Below are positions 28,052-36,530 of a stretch of 64,000 bases of DNA, piece after piece. The DNA lies in the NCBI GenBank assembly GCA_964427425.1, contig CAYRUD010000007.1:4017-68016 (forward strand). Direction: 5' to 3'. A program made the translations under genes and the position numbers. This DNA is from CAYRUD01 sp964427425. Lineage in GTDB: Bacteria > Chlamydiota > Chlamydiia > Chlamydiales > FEN-1388. Numbering within the stretch: the stretch's first letter is position 1; each line of letters starts with the position of its first letter. The notes below the pieces were generated by a model that made no database searches, had not been told where the DNA came from, and saw only the letters and a program-made list of their open reading frames with translations.

Positions 28052-28816
28052 TCACGTGCAAGCGAGAGCGCTCTCTGAGAGAAGCTCAAGAGATTTTCTG
28101 TGGGGGCTTTTTAGTGCCTCACAGAGTGTTTCGCTTTCAAGAGAGTGCGAATGAAGCTCGAATCGGTTCATGATCGTTCTTTGAAGGCCTTCAATAAATG
28201 CCTTCTTTGAAGGGTAGAGAGAAATGAGCTTCCCGCAAAATGAAGCATGATCTCTTCTTTGCCGATACTCGGGAACATGCCTCGGATATGCAAGAAGGTC
28301 CATATTCTCTTTCGACCAATTCCAAAGAAACGAGGTATGGTGAAGGACTCGCCCCCTGATGAAAGACTGAGCATTTCCGCCCACCTTCATTTTGTTTATA
28401 GCAAAGTCATTTTCTTCGAGATCAAGTTGATGTGGCAAGAACGCAGGAGCGATGAGCGAGTGAGTCCATTTCATCAACTCTTTAGGTCCTCGTATCTCTT
28501 TCAGGAGTGAATCTTCTGATAGGATAAGGGTAAAGAAGAGGGTATCTTGATCGACTACTACAGTTCCTCCTCCACTAAAACGGCGGATGAGCGGAATTGG
28601 GTTCTTTGAGTAATGATCATGCGAGACGACTTCATTGGCTTTATGAGAGATCCCCATGACAATTGAAGTCTCAGGAGATCCTTCGTTGATAATACACCAG
28701 TTGTGTGAGGAGGCTCTTAATAAAGCCTCCTCAATTCTGAGTTGCTCGAAGATAGGGATCCCAGGAAGGTGAAGAAACTGTAAGGGGGCCTTATCTTCGA
28801 TCATGTTTTCAGACAT
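28052..28816 (-). CDS. lplA: Lipoate-protein ligase A family protein
   Basis: 254 residues, biotin/lipoate ligase fold. Motifs: VMGISHKANEVV, RRFSGGGTVVVDQDTLFFTLI (lipoyl-AMP binding), and INKMKVGGNAQSF with the catalytic Lys. It attaches scavenged lipoate to E2 subunits of pyruvate or 2-oxoglutarate dehydrogenases. It is 15 bases downstream of mnmG on the same strand; C. trachomatis has the same pair (CT498-CT499), so the operon is conserved. Confidence 0.9.
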   Translation of the reverse strand: MSENMIEDKAPLQFLHLPGIPIFEQLRIEEALLRASSHNWCIINEGSPETSIVMGISHKANEVVSHDHYSKNPIPLIRRFSGGGTVVVDQDTLFFTLILSEDSLLKEIRGPKELMKWTHSLIAPAFLPHQLDLEENDFAINKMKVGGNAQSFIRGRVLHHTSFLWNWSKENMDLLAYPRHVPEYRQRRDHASFCGKLISLYPSKKAFIEGLQRTIMNRFELHSHSLESETLCEALKSPHRKSLELLSESALACT

Positions 28817-28831
28817 CTCACAAGAATTATT

Positions 28832-30733
28832 TTACGAGCAGCCACAAGGAGCTTCATCGTCTTTTGAACCCATATCACATGCACGGCTTTCATTCGACTT
28901 GGATAAGCTTGTTCTCTTTTCCAAAGCGATCATAAGAACTGATATATCAGAGGGAGCAATTCCTGGGATTCTCGATGCTTGTCCAAGCGTCAATGGCTGT
29001 ACTTTGGAGAGTCGAAGTTTTGCCTCTGTTCTTAGACCATTGATGCTATGGTAGTCTAATCCCTCAGGGATACGTACATTCTCGATTGTCTGGAGTTTGC
29101 CAACTTCGGACATTTGTCGAGATATATATCCTTCATATTTGATCGCAATTTCTATCTGGTAATTCGTATTCTCGCCAAAGTCTTTTACATCATTAGGAAA
29201 TAGGGAGAGAAGTTGGCTATATGTCATCTCAGGACGCGCGAGAAGCTTATCTAAAGAGACGACTTTTCCTTCATAAGCCCTGAATATTGTCTGGAGTCTT
29301 GCGGGCTCTTCTTGAATCGCCAGGCGTTTTTTTTCTACAACGGAATATTGATCACTCGAGATGGTTCCAATGCGGTATCCAATATGGCGAAGCCTCAGAT
29401 CTGCATTATCTTGACGGAGTAAAAGTCTATGCTCTGCTCTGCTTGTAAACATTCGATACGGCTCATCAACACCCTTTGAGACGAGATCGTCAATCATGAC
29501 GCCAATGTATGCCTCATCTCGGCGTAATATGAGAGGGTCTTTTTGCTGTACGAATAAAGATGCGTTAATACCAGCAATAAGTCCTTGAGCTGCCGCTTCC
29601 TCATATCCCGTGGTACCGTTGACTTGCCCTCCGAAATAAAGACCTTTGATCTTTGTTGAAGCTAAAGAGTAATCGATTTGCCCACTGACAACATAATCAT
29701 ACTCGATCGCGTAACCAGGGCGCATGATCTCGGCGTTCCTAAGAGCTGGAATGCTATGAATAAACGCGTATTGCACATCAAATGGAAGAGAAGATGAGAC
29801 GCCATTGACATAGACTTCTTCTGAAGAGAGCCCTTCTGGTTCTAAGAAGATTTGATGGCGCTCTTTATCACTAAATCGCACGATCTTGTCTTCAATAGAT
29901 GGGCAGTATCGTGGACCTATGCCAATAATTTTCCCTGAATACATAGGAGAGCGGTGGAGATTCTTTTGGATAATTTCCTTCGTCTCTTTTGTTGTATAGG
30001 TAATATGGCAAGACACCTGCGGCATTCTCGGAGCCTTTTCATCAAACGAGAAATAGACACCTTCATCGCCTGGTTGTTCTTCGGTAAGAGAAAAGTCGAT
30101 CGAGCGCTTGTGAATTCTGACGGGAGTTCCTGTTTTAAGCCGTCCTAATTTGACTCCGTGATCTTCTAAACTCTTTGAAAGCCCGACAGAGGGGGGGTCA
30201 CCGGCTCTTCCTCCAGAGAGATTGATCTCTCCCATGTGTATTAAGCCACGCATGAACGTCCCAGATGTGATAACGACGCTCGATCCCATAAAGGCCAAAC
30301 CTTCTTTTGTGATGACGCCTTTTATCTGGTCGTTTTCAATGATGAGCTCTTCACATGTTCCTTGCTTGATATACAGGTTATCTGTTTTTTCGAGCGTGTG
30401 CCGAACCCATGTTTTATATGCTTCTTTATCTGCTTGAGCACGAGGTGCTTGGACTGCAGGGCCTTTCTTGGTATTTAGCATTCGAAACTGTATACCAGTA
30501 TGATCGATTGCCTTTGCCATGATGCCGCCTAAAGCATCAATCTCTCGCACCATATGGCCTTTACCAATCCCTCCAATAGAGGGATTACAGCTCATCTGAG
30601 CGATTGTGTTAAGGTTCATGGTGAGAAGCAAAGTCTTCAAACCCATTCGGCTTGCTATGTGAGCGCTTTCGCAGCCTGCGTGTCCCGCTCCGATGACAAT
30701 AACATCAAAACTTTCAGGATATGTCCATGCCAT
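28832..30733 (-). CDS. mnmG: tRNA uridine-5-carboxymethylaminomethyl enzyme MnmG (GidA)
   Basis: 633 residues. With MnmE it modifies U34 of tRNAs that read split codon boxes. FAD site VIVIGAGHAGCESAHIASRMG; family motifs NPSIGGIGKGHMVREIDALGG, GPRYCPSIEDK, PGYAIEYDYV, GTTGYEEAAAQGL and the C-terminal FTSRAEHRLLLRQDNADLRL. Full length, with a short polar tail ending Asp-Glu-Ala-Pro-Cys-Gly-Cys-Ser that is unusual but small. In C. trachomatis dnaB lies next to this gene; here 16 kb intervene. Confidence 0.96.
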   Translation of the reverse strand: MAWTYPESFDVIVIGAGHAGCESAHIASRMGLKTLLLTMNLNTIAQMSCNPSIGGIGKGHMVREIDALGGIMAKAIDHTGIQFRMLNTKKGPAVQAPRAQADKEAYKTWVRHTLEKTDNLYIKQGTCEELIIENDQIKGVITKEGLAFMGSSVVITSGTFMRGLIHMGEINLSGGRAGDPPSVGLSKSLEDHGVKLGRLKTGTPVRIHKRSIDFSLTEEQPGDEGVYFSFDEKAPRMPQVSCHITYTTKETKEIIQKNLHRSPMYSGKIIGIGPRYCPSIEDKIVRFSDKERHQIFLEPEGLSSEEVYVNGVSSSLPFDVQYAFIHSIPALRNAEIMRPGYAIEYDYVVSGQIDYSLASTKIKGLYFGGQVNGTTGYEEAAAQGLIAGINASLFVQQKDPLILRRDEAYIGVMIDDLVSKGVDEPYRMFTSRAEHRLLLRQDNADLRLRHIGYRIGTISSDQYSVVEKKRLAIQEEPARLQTIFRAYEGKVVSLDKLLARPEMTYSQLLSLFPNDVKDFGENTNYQIEIAIKYEGYISRQMSEVGKLQTIENVRIPEGLDYHSINGLRTEAKLRLSKVQPLTLGQASRIPGIAPSDISVLMIALEKRTSLSKSNESRACDMGSKDDEAPCGCS

Positions 30734-31097
30734 ATGGCTTATTTGATTCTATGTAGGAGTGATTATAATCTTTGTATGCATGAGTGAAGGTGATTTCAGA
30801 GCTGAAAGAGAAATTATAGAACTGGAAGTCAGCGCGTAAAAAAGGGCTCTTCTTTTCTCAATAGCGTATGTATTCTCTTAATTGGATCAAAAACCTTCGT
30901 TTTCAGTGATTGTTTTCTATGCATTTTCCTTGCAAACGAATTAAAAAAGAGGCGCTCTTTGTTTCTTAGAAGAAATCATTATAATAATGCTTCACTGAAA
31001 CAGAGGCGCCGCTTTTTTTTGCAAGGAAGGTAGCAAGAAGTACCTATTCCTAAGAAAGAGTGTCAAAAGAATGAATTCCTTGGACTTACTCTTTATA
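30734..31097. other. Intergenic region upstream of mnmG
   Basis: No gene seen. It holds the presumed mnmG promoter and, at 30946-30960, a terminator for the small gene at 31098-31184. The octamer AGAGGCGC occurs at 30949-30956 and again near 31005-31012, the second followed on the plus strand by eight T. Confidence 0.4.
30946..30960 (-). terminator. Rho-independent terminator (minus strand)
   Basis: On the minus strand AAAGAG-CGC-CTCTTT runs into further T. It lies about 140 bases downstream of the bS22/COX24-like microgene. Confidence 0.5.
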
Positions 31098-31184
31098 TTA
31101 GGTCTTATGTCGGTTCATTCTGCTGCGCTTTTTGCGCTTGTGCTTTGCCATTTTGGCTCGGCGCTTTTTCTTAACGGATGACAT
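31098..31184 (-). CDS. bS22-like / AURKAIP1-COX24-domain ribosomal microprotein
   Basis: A 28-residue, very basic protein: MSSVKKKRRAKMAKHK, then RKKRSRMNRHKT. It has the S-V-x-K-K-R-x-x-K-M-x-K-H-K pattern of the AURKAIP1/COX24 C-terminal domain, found in the mycobacterial small-subunit protein bS22, in mitochondrial mS38, and annotated in several bacterial phyla. AGGAG lies 8 bases before the ATG, supporting real translation. Thirteen or more of 28 residues are Lys or Arg, which fits rRNA binding. It is shorter than usual gene-calling cut-offs. Confidence 0.82.
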   Translation of the reverse strand: MSSVKKKRRAKMAKHKRKKRSRMNRHKT

Positions 31185-31332
31185 ACTGTTTTCTCCTCAT
31201 CGAGATCTTGTCTATTGGAATCTCTACCGATACGGTGTCGGTTTTTGACGTGTTCTCGAAAATGGCTATCAGTCTATCGATATTAAATGAAAAAGTCAAA
31301 GTCGAGCATCCAAGAAAATTGAAAAAAGTAGC

Positions 31333-32277
31333 TTATTCCTCCATTTTTTCACCGGTCTTACAAAAATCAAAGTAAGCGGAAATCTCTTTGGGCTTTACCA
31401 TCTGGGGGAATTCGCTTTTATCAATATAGGGTCTTTCAAATATTTCTTTTCCATAGTTAAAAAAATGAAAAGAGATATTTATCTCTACGCCTTCAACCGC
31501 TGCTCCAAAGTCGCGAGTAAGCATCTCTTCAAGATCAGTAGATATTCCCTCGTAGTATTCGCCTTCATTGTTTGGGAGGAGAAATACGGTCTCGATCTTC
31601 TGCTGTTTTTTTTCTAGGCCTCTTCGTACTGATTCTCGAATAAGATAATAACCTTCAACATATTGCATTTGCGGATATGCCAGATTGACGTCCTTTTCGC
31701 TCATGCAGTCGAGGAGCGAGGCTTGCTTGTTGAACAAGGATCCTACTGTTTTATTCTTCTTTTTTCTGTTCGCTGATAGTTCAATGAGCCGCTGTTTTTT
31801 AGGTAGTGTGTCTTGGATGAAGGCGTATAATTCACTTCCCTTCGAGACTGATGCGCAGTATTTAAAGAATGAAGAAGAGGAAAAGCATTCTACCGCTTTC
31901 TTATTGATTCGATTAATTGCGCTTCCTAATCGAGTGGTCTCAGGCATCTTTGAGATATCGAGCATGAAATCCCAAGCCTTAAGCGAATATAGATTAAGCT
32001 TTACATTGCTTTTCTCCCGGAAGATGGGAGTAAAAAGAGACTTCTCCATAAAAGAAGCCCCCTTTTTAGGAATGCCTCTTACCCCCTCATACCAGCACCA
32101 GATGTCTATGGGGCCATCAATTGAAGCTATGATTTTGATCACTTCAATAGGTTTGAGTGGCTCTGGAGCCATCTGTACTGTGATTTTCGTCTTTTGAGAC
32201 TCTTGAGGTAGTGCGTATGCCAGTTCAGAAATAGACAGAAGTGGAGACATGGATGTAATAGGAGTAATAGCTAACAT
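31333..32277 (-). CDS. Unrecognised protein, co-transcribed with an Asp/Glu racemase
   Basis: 314 residues; ATG 32277 has AAGGA 9 bases upstream and lies 15 bases after the racemase stop, so the two form an operon. No signal peptide or membrane helix. A beta-rich N-terminal third (KITVQMAPEPLKPIEVIKIIASIDGPIDIWCWYEG) is followed by a helical part with FIQDTLPKKQRLIELSANRKKKNK and a C-terminal beta segment. I do not recognise the family. Confidence 0.6.
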   Translation of the reverse strand: MLAITPITSMSPLLSISELAYALPQESQKTKITVQMAPEPLKPIEVIKIIASIDGPIDIWCWYEGVRGIPKKGASFMEKSLFTPIFREKSNVKLNLYSLKAWDFMLDISKMPETTRLGSAINRINKKAVECFSSSSFFKYCASVSKGSELYAFIQDTLPKKQRLIELSANRKKKNKTVGSLFNKQASLLDCMSEKDVNLAYPQMQYVEGYYLIRESVRRGLEKKQQKIETVFLLPNNEGEYYEGISTDLEEMLTRDFGAAVEGVEINISFHFFNYGKEIFERPYIDKSEFPQMVKPKEISAYFDFCKTGEKMEE

Positions 32278-32292
32278 GATAAAATATCCTTA

Positions 32293-32955
32293 TTATGAAA
32301 AACTTTTTTCTACGATGATTCTTGCGGCAATTTCCAATGGATCGAGGATGAACTTGCTATAGCAGGCGAGCTGGCTAGTAAATAACGACAACTCTGTACA
32401 TCCTAAGACGATTGTTTGTGCTTCTTGCTCTTCAATAATTTTCTCTAGATCGCGAAGAAGGAATGAGCGATCTGCTCCTCGAAGAACATTATCGATGAGT
32501 CTATCCACAAGTATTTGAGTGGAAAGATCAGGGTATGAGCAGGGAAAAAACTTCTTATGAAGCTGTGACTTCCTAGAAGTAGACGTGCAAAGAACAAGAG
32601 GAGTCGAGTTCTCTGGGATCTTCTCTCTCAATACTTTTGGAAGATGAACGAGATCTGAAAGATCCTCTTCATCATCTAAGAAGAGGTGAAGCGTATTACA
32701 GGCAATTGCCAGAATAGGTGCTCCATTATTCCTCAATTGGCTGATGCATTCCTTTAGCTCTCTTTTTAATTGCATGGTGTCTATATCTGAGGCCAGCATC
32801 TCAGAGAAAGGAAAGCTCAAGAGAATGACTTTTGGAAAGTCTCGATCTTTACAACATCCATACAGAGTTGTCGAAAGAGAGAAAATTTTCTCAAGGAGTG
32901 CCAAGCCCGCAAAGGGACCTGCTCCGCCTATAATTCCTATAGATTTGGGTTCCAT
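32293..32955 (-). CDS. Aspartate/glutamate racemase family protein
   Basis: 220 residues. N-terminal SIGIIGGAGPFAG is the Asp/Glu racemase opening. The two catalytic cysteines are C86 (AIACNTLHLF) and C186 (VLGCTELSLF). It is distinct from MurI, which has the C-T-H-Y-P form at the second Cys; the C-T-E-L form points to the aspartate-racemase branch. Function could be D-Asp or D-Glu supply, or another alpha-amino-acid epimerisation. It lies downstream of murA and two tiny His-rich genes on the same strand. Confidence 0.85.
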   Translation of the reverse strand: MEPKSIGIIGGAGPFAGLALLEKIFSLSTTLYGCCKDRDFPKVILLSFPFSEMLASDIDTMQLKRELKECISQLRNNGAPILAIACNTLHLFLDDEEDLSDLVHLPKVLREKIPENSTPLVLCTSTSRKSQLHKKFFPCSYPDLSTQILVDRLIDNVLRGADRSFLLRDLEKIIEEQEAQTIVLGCTELSLFTSQLACYSKFILDPLEIAARIIVEKSFS

Positions 32956-33135
32956 GAAGGAAAACCTTTTTTGGTGCCGTTTTTTGTCCCAAGCTAGAAC
33001 GATTGAGAATACGGCGTTTTAAAAATAAAAGATTTTGAACCTGAGTAAGTTGCAATTTCATGAAGCGAAAGGCTTTCATGAAAGGGACTCTCTCAGTGAA
33101 GTCAGGTCGTGTAAATTGCTCGTTAAAAAGAGGGA

Positions 33136-33264
33136 TTAGTGAGCGAAGTGCTCATGATGAGAATGATGGAGGGAAGAGAGGAGAGAGCCTAAAGAGGGTT
33201 GGGATGATAATATGCTCTCTGATAGTCGAGAAAACTTGTCTTGATCAAGTTGATTATAAAACAT
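33136..33264 (-). CDS. His-rich microprotein 1 (42 residues)
   Basis: ATG 33264 is preceded by AAGGAGG at 9 bases, close to an ideal Shine-Dalgarno. The protein starts MFYNQLDQDKFSRLSES and ends LSSLHHSHHEHFAH, seven His in the last ten residues. There is no hydrophobic leader. Its C-terminus is homologous at both DNA and protein level to the next small gene upstream on this strand. A metal-binding tail (Ni, Zn or Cu) is plausible. The alternative is a His-codon leader peptide controlling the racemase gene 180 bases downstream. Confidence 0.6.
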   Translation of the reverse strand: MFYNQLDQDKFSRLSESILSSQPSLGSLLSSLHHSHHEHFAH

Positions 33265-33420
33265 AAGAAAATGCCTCCTTAAATTTCGTTCAAGTGTTTG
33301 TCTAACAGTGAGTTACGTTACAAGGCTTACAATAGCAGATAAATGCTATGCCGTTGTTTAAGTGAGCGGCTTTAAGCAACTTGCTTTGAGTCAATTAAAT
33401 GTATGTACTAAAGGGAAGTA

Positions 33421-33540
33421 TTAGAGAGCGTGATGCTCATGATGGGAATGGTGGGCAGAAAAAGGGGCGTAAGATGAAGAAAGAAATGAAGAGTTAGTAA
33501 ACTGGAGGATAGGCAGTTTACTTAAATAGAGATTTAACAT
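33421..33540 (-). CDS. His-rich microprotein 2 (39 residues)
   Basis: ATG 33540 follows AGGAG at 6 bases. The protein starts MLNLYLSKLPILQFTNSS and ends FSAHHSHHEHHAL, with the core HHSHHEH identical to that of the neighbouring microgene, while the N-terminal halves differ. It begins 82 bases after the murA stop on the same strand, beyond a hairpin. Two paralogues with separate good ribosome-binding sites make chance reading frames unlikely. Function unknown. Confidence 0.6.
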   Translation of the reverse strand: MLNLYLSKLPILQFTNSSFLSSSYAPFSAHHSHHEHHAL

Positions 33541-33560
33541 TTTTTCTCCTACTTTGTGAT

Positions 33561-33581
33561 GGCTATCTTTGTAAGATGGCC
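33561..33581 (-). terminator. Hairpin between murA and His-rich microgene 2
   Basis: GGCTATCTT-TGT-AAGATGGCC forms a 9-bp stem with one G-T pair, 41 bases past the murA stop. No long T-run follows, so it may attenuate rather than end transcription. Confidence 0.4.
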
Positions 33582-33621
33582 GTAACAATTATATGTAATT
33601 ACGCTCTTTTCATAAAATATT

Positions 33622-35010
33622 TTATTTCGTAAGAGCCATCTCAAAGAGATCGAGAGTATCATTTGATTGGGATTGATTTGCCACTGGATTTTTGAGCTCG
33701 ATATCGGCTCCCAAAGCTTGAAGTTTTGGGATGAGATTGTCATATCCTCTTTCAAGGAACTCATAGCCATGGATAGTGCTTTCCCCCTTTGCTACAAGGC
33801 TTGCCATCACATAAGCAAATCCAGCTCGTAAATCTGGAATTGAAATTGTTTGTCCATGAAGATTGGTTAATCCTTTGACGACAACGCTGTGGGGATGAGC
33901 ATGGCTATTAAATCGGCATGTTCTCGCCCCAAGGCACTGTCGGAAAGTGGCAATCTCAGCTCCCATTTTCTTTAACGTCTCCACGTAACCGAATCTATTT
34001 TCGTAAACAGTTTCATGGACGATGGAAGACCCTTCAGCTTGTGTGAGAAGTACGACAAATGGCTGTTGCCAATCTGTCAAGAATCCCGGATGGACATCTG
34101 TCTCAAGGTGGATTCCTCCTTTTAAGGGGCCATCTCTAAAAAATTCAATTCCATCCTTTTTGACAGAAAAGCGAGCTCCAAGCTCTCTGATGCAGTTCAA
34201 GAAGGTTACCATGTTTGCATGTTGAGCATTTTTGACGAAGATCCGCCCTGAAGTTGCGAGGCCCAGCATTGCATAAGAAGCAGCTTCAACTCGATCAGTC
34301 ATGACAGTATGCTGCACAGGATGAAATACACGGGTTCCTTGGATAGTAATCGTTCTATCGACATCGACACTAATATGTGCTCCTAACTTCTGAAGAAAGA
34401 GGATGAGTTCGATGACCTCAGGCTCTGTAGCAGCATTTTTTATGATTGTTGTCCCTTTAGCGCTTGCTGCGGCGAGGATTGTGTTTTCGGTTGCGCCGAC
34501 AGAAGGGTATGATAGTGTGATCTGTGTTCCCTTTAGGCCGTGGGGTGCGAAGGCATGGAAAGCTGCTTCCTTCCGAGAGGCCTTAACATCAATTGTAGCT
34601 CCAAGTTGTTTGAGTGAGTTCACATGAAGATCAACAGGCCTTGCTCCTATTGCGTCTCCACCAACCATGGGGACAACTATATCACTCTCAGATCGACCAA
34701 GCAAAGCCCCTATCATGAGAATTGGTATTCTGTTTGATCCAGAAAACCTCTGCGGGACATACGTTGTTTTAAGTTCTGGAGTTTGAACTTCTAGAATTTT
34801 TGCTTGCTTATCCCATAGATATTCCATGCCGACTTCTTGGCACATTTGTAATGTGATATCTACATCACCTATGTCTGGGACATTGAAGAATACGCATCGC
34901 TTATCGGATAGAAGTGATGCGACAATCAGCTTTGTCATCGCATTCTTCGCGCCGGAGGCTTCAACAGATCCTGAGAGCTCTTTGCCGCCAATGATATGCA
35001 GAGTACGCAT
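33622..35010 (-). CDS. murA: UDP-N-acetylglucosamine 1-carboxyvinyltransferase MurA (Asp active-site type)
   Basis: 462 residues; first committed step of peptidoglycan synthesis, adding enolpyruvate to UDP-GlcNAc. Motifs: SGAKNAMTKLIVASLL with the substrate-binding K22, and TDRVEAASY and TDWQQPF. The active-site loop reads VGGDAIGARPVDLH, with D119 where most MurA have the fosfomycin-reactive Cys. The same Cys-to-Asp change is known in C. trachomatis and mycobacteria and gives intrinsic fosfomycin resistance. The tail after residue 440 is slightly long and polar. C. trachomatis has murA elsewhere (CT455), so the location differs. Confidence 0.95.
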   Translation of the reverse strand: MRTLHIIGGKELSGSVEASGAKNAMTKLIVASLLSDKRCVFFNVPDIGDVDITLQMCQEVGMEYLWDKQAKILEVQTPELKTTYVPQRFSGSNRIPILMIGALLGRSESDIVVPMVGGDAIGARPVDLHVNSLKQLGATIDVKASRKEAAFHAFAPHGLKGTQITLSYPSVGATENTILAAASAKGTTIIKNAATEPEVIELILFLQKLGAHISVDVDRTITIQGTRVFHPVQHTVMTDRVEAASYAMLGLATSGRIFVKNAQHANMVTFLNCIRELGARFSVKKDGIEFFRDGPLKGGIHLETDVHPGFLTDWQQPFVVLLTQAEGSSIVHETVYENRFGYVETLKKMGAEIATFRQCLGARTCRFNSHAHPHSVVVKGLTNLHGQTISIPDLRAGFAYVMASLVAKGESTIHGYEFLERGYDNLIPKLQALGADIELKNPVANQSQSNDTLDLFEMALTK

Positions 35011-35292
35011 ATAAGAAGTCCTCGCCTCTATCCTAAATAAAGTCGTTGCATATCATAAATAAACTAATTTTGACAGAATCCTTCTCCATTTTTCGATAAA
35101 ACGAAGAACTTACGGGCACTCATTACTAATGAAATGTATATTTAAGCATTTGATTGAAAGCCGTTTAGTTAAAGAGGGAATAAAATATTTGATTAATATG
35201 AGCAGGCTGATTTTGAATACAGCGTTTTATTGTTTTTAAAGCTTTTAATTAAAGATTTTTTACCCCATCTCTTCACCAGGATTTCTCTTTTT

Positions 35293-36510
35293 ATGAAGAC
35301 CCATCAATCAGCTTTCACTTATATGAAGAAATTCAGATTTTCAATTCAGGGGATTCTTTTTCTTTTTTTCTTTCTTCAGCAGGCATATGTGACAGCTCTA
35401 TCAGGTCTTCAAAATCAATCAATTAATAGGCCCTCCTTTGAAAAAGGAAAACGAGATGTAGAGACTCTCACAGAGCAAAAGCAGAAGATTCTCTTTATAA
35501 TGCCATGGATGATTGCGGGAGGAATGGAGCGCGCCTTTATAAGCATGCTAAATAACTTTCCTTTAGAGAATGCAGAGATTCACGTAGCGATTTTAAAAAG
35601 GGGAGGCGATTTTGAGTCGCTTCTTCCAACGCGTGTTAAGATAATCACCTTAGACGACGCTCATAAAAATCAATATGACACAGTTGTATCGTACGCTCAG
35701 TGGACAGATCCTAAAAAATGGCTCTCTATTAAGACAAGACGCCGTGTTCAGTGGGTTCACTCAGATGTTCGCTGTGATCACAAAGCATCGTATTTTAAGC
35801 GTCTCATGAAAGAGAGAAAGCAATTTGATCGATTTGTCCTTGTTTCAAATGAAGCCAAGAATAACTTCGACTCTTTTTTTAAAAAGGCTAAAGATAAGGC
35901 GGAAACTATCTTTAACATCGTCGATAACAAGGAAATCAAGCGGCTTGCTCTTGAAAAAGATGTAAGCAATGAGATGCCAAGAGAAGGCTTGCCAACTGTT
36001 CTCACAGTTGCTCGTCTTTCAGCTGAGAAGAGATTTGATCTTGCCATTCAAGTTCATGAGTATCTCGAAAAACAAGGAATCCATTTTAAATGGTATGTTG
36101 TCGGAGAAGGAGGAGAAAGAGAGAATCTTGAGAAGCTTATTAAAAAGGCGCGACTGGAGGGAAAGTTTATTCTTCTCGGTCGTCGTGAGAATCCCTATCC
36201 ATACATAAAGCAGACGGATATCTTCGCGCTTCTTTCCCATGCTGAGGGTTTTGGTCTTGTTATTACTGAAGCGAAGATTCTCAATAAATCAGTATTAGTA
36301 ACAGATTTCAAAGCATCGCGAGAGCAGATTCAATCTGGTAAGAATGGATTGATTGTCCAAGGGACTATCGAATCTGTAGCAGAAGGGCTCAAGAAGCTTC
36401 TTCTGAATCCAGAGTTAAGAGCAAAATTTGAGAGGAACCTCGAAGGCTTTGAGTATGATAACAGCCACAGCTTGGATCAGATGACACAACTATTCACAGT
36501 ATCACCATAA
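35293..36510 (+). CDS. Leader-bearing GT4 family glycosyltransferase
   Basis: 405 residues from ATG 35293 (AGGA 11-12 bases upstream); an upstream TTG at 35230 and an ATG at 35323 are also in frame. After about ten polar residues comes a hydrophobic leader (KKFRFSIQGILFLFFFLQQAYVTA). The GT-B catalytic part shows MPWMIAGGMERAFISML near the N-terminus and VARLSAEKRFDLAIQV, then SHAEGFGLVITEAKI, the E-x7-E of GT4 retaining enzymes. Donor and acceptor are unknown. First gene of the glycan island, 20 bases before the next gene, so they are co-transcribed. GT4 enzymes usually work in the cytoplasm, which makes the leader notable. Confidence 0.85.
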   Translation: MKTHQSAFTYMKKFRFSIQGILFLFFFLQQAYVTALSGLQNQSINRPSFEKGKRDVETLTEQKQKILFIMPWMIAGGMERAFISMLNNFPLENAEIHVAILKRGGDFESLLPTRVKIITLDDAHKNQYDTVVSYAQWTDPKKWLSIKTRRRVQWVHSDVRCDHKASYFKRLMKERKQFDRFVLVSNEAKNNFDSFFKKAKDKAETIFNIVDNKEIKRLALEKDVSNEMPREGLPTVLTVARLSAEKRFDLAIQVHEYLEKQGIHFKWYVVGEGGERENLEKLIKKARLEGKFILLGRRENPYPYIKQTDIFALLSHAEGFGLVITEAKILNKSVLVTDFKASREQIQSGKNGLIVQGTIESVAEGLKKLLLNPELRAKFERNLEGFEYDNSHSLDQMTQLFTVSP

Positions 36511-36530
36511 AATAAGAGGATACTGGACGA

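Noticed and set aside
32891..33079. 62-codon basic reading frame overlapping the racemase start
   Set aside because: It overlaps the well-supported racemase gene for most of its length, has no good ribosome-binding site and gives a composition typical of a shadow frame.
33060..33266. 68-codon plus-strand frame in the murA-racemase gap
   Set aside because: It lies antisense to the His-rich microgene, which has a near-perfect Shine-Dalgarno; this one does not, and its translation shows no family.
35230..35292. TTG 35230 as start of the GT4 gene
   Set aside because: It adds 21 residues that do not resemble a leader or the family, and ATG 35293 has an AGGA upstream.
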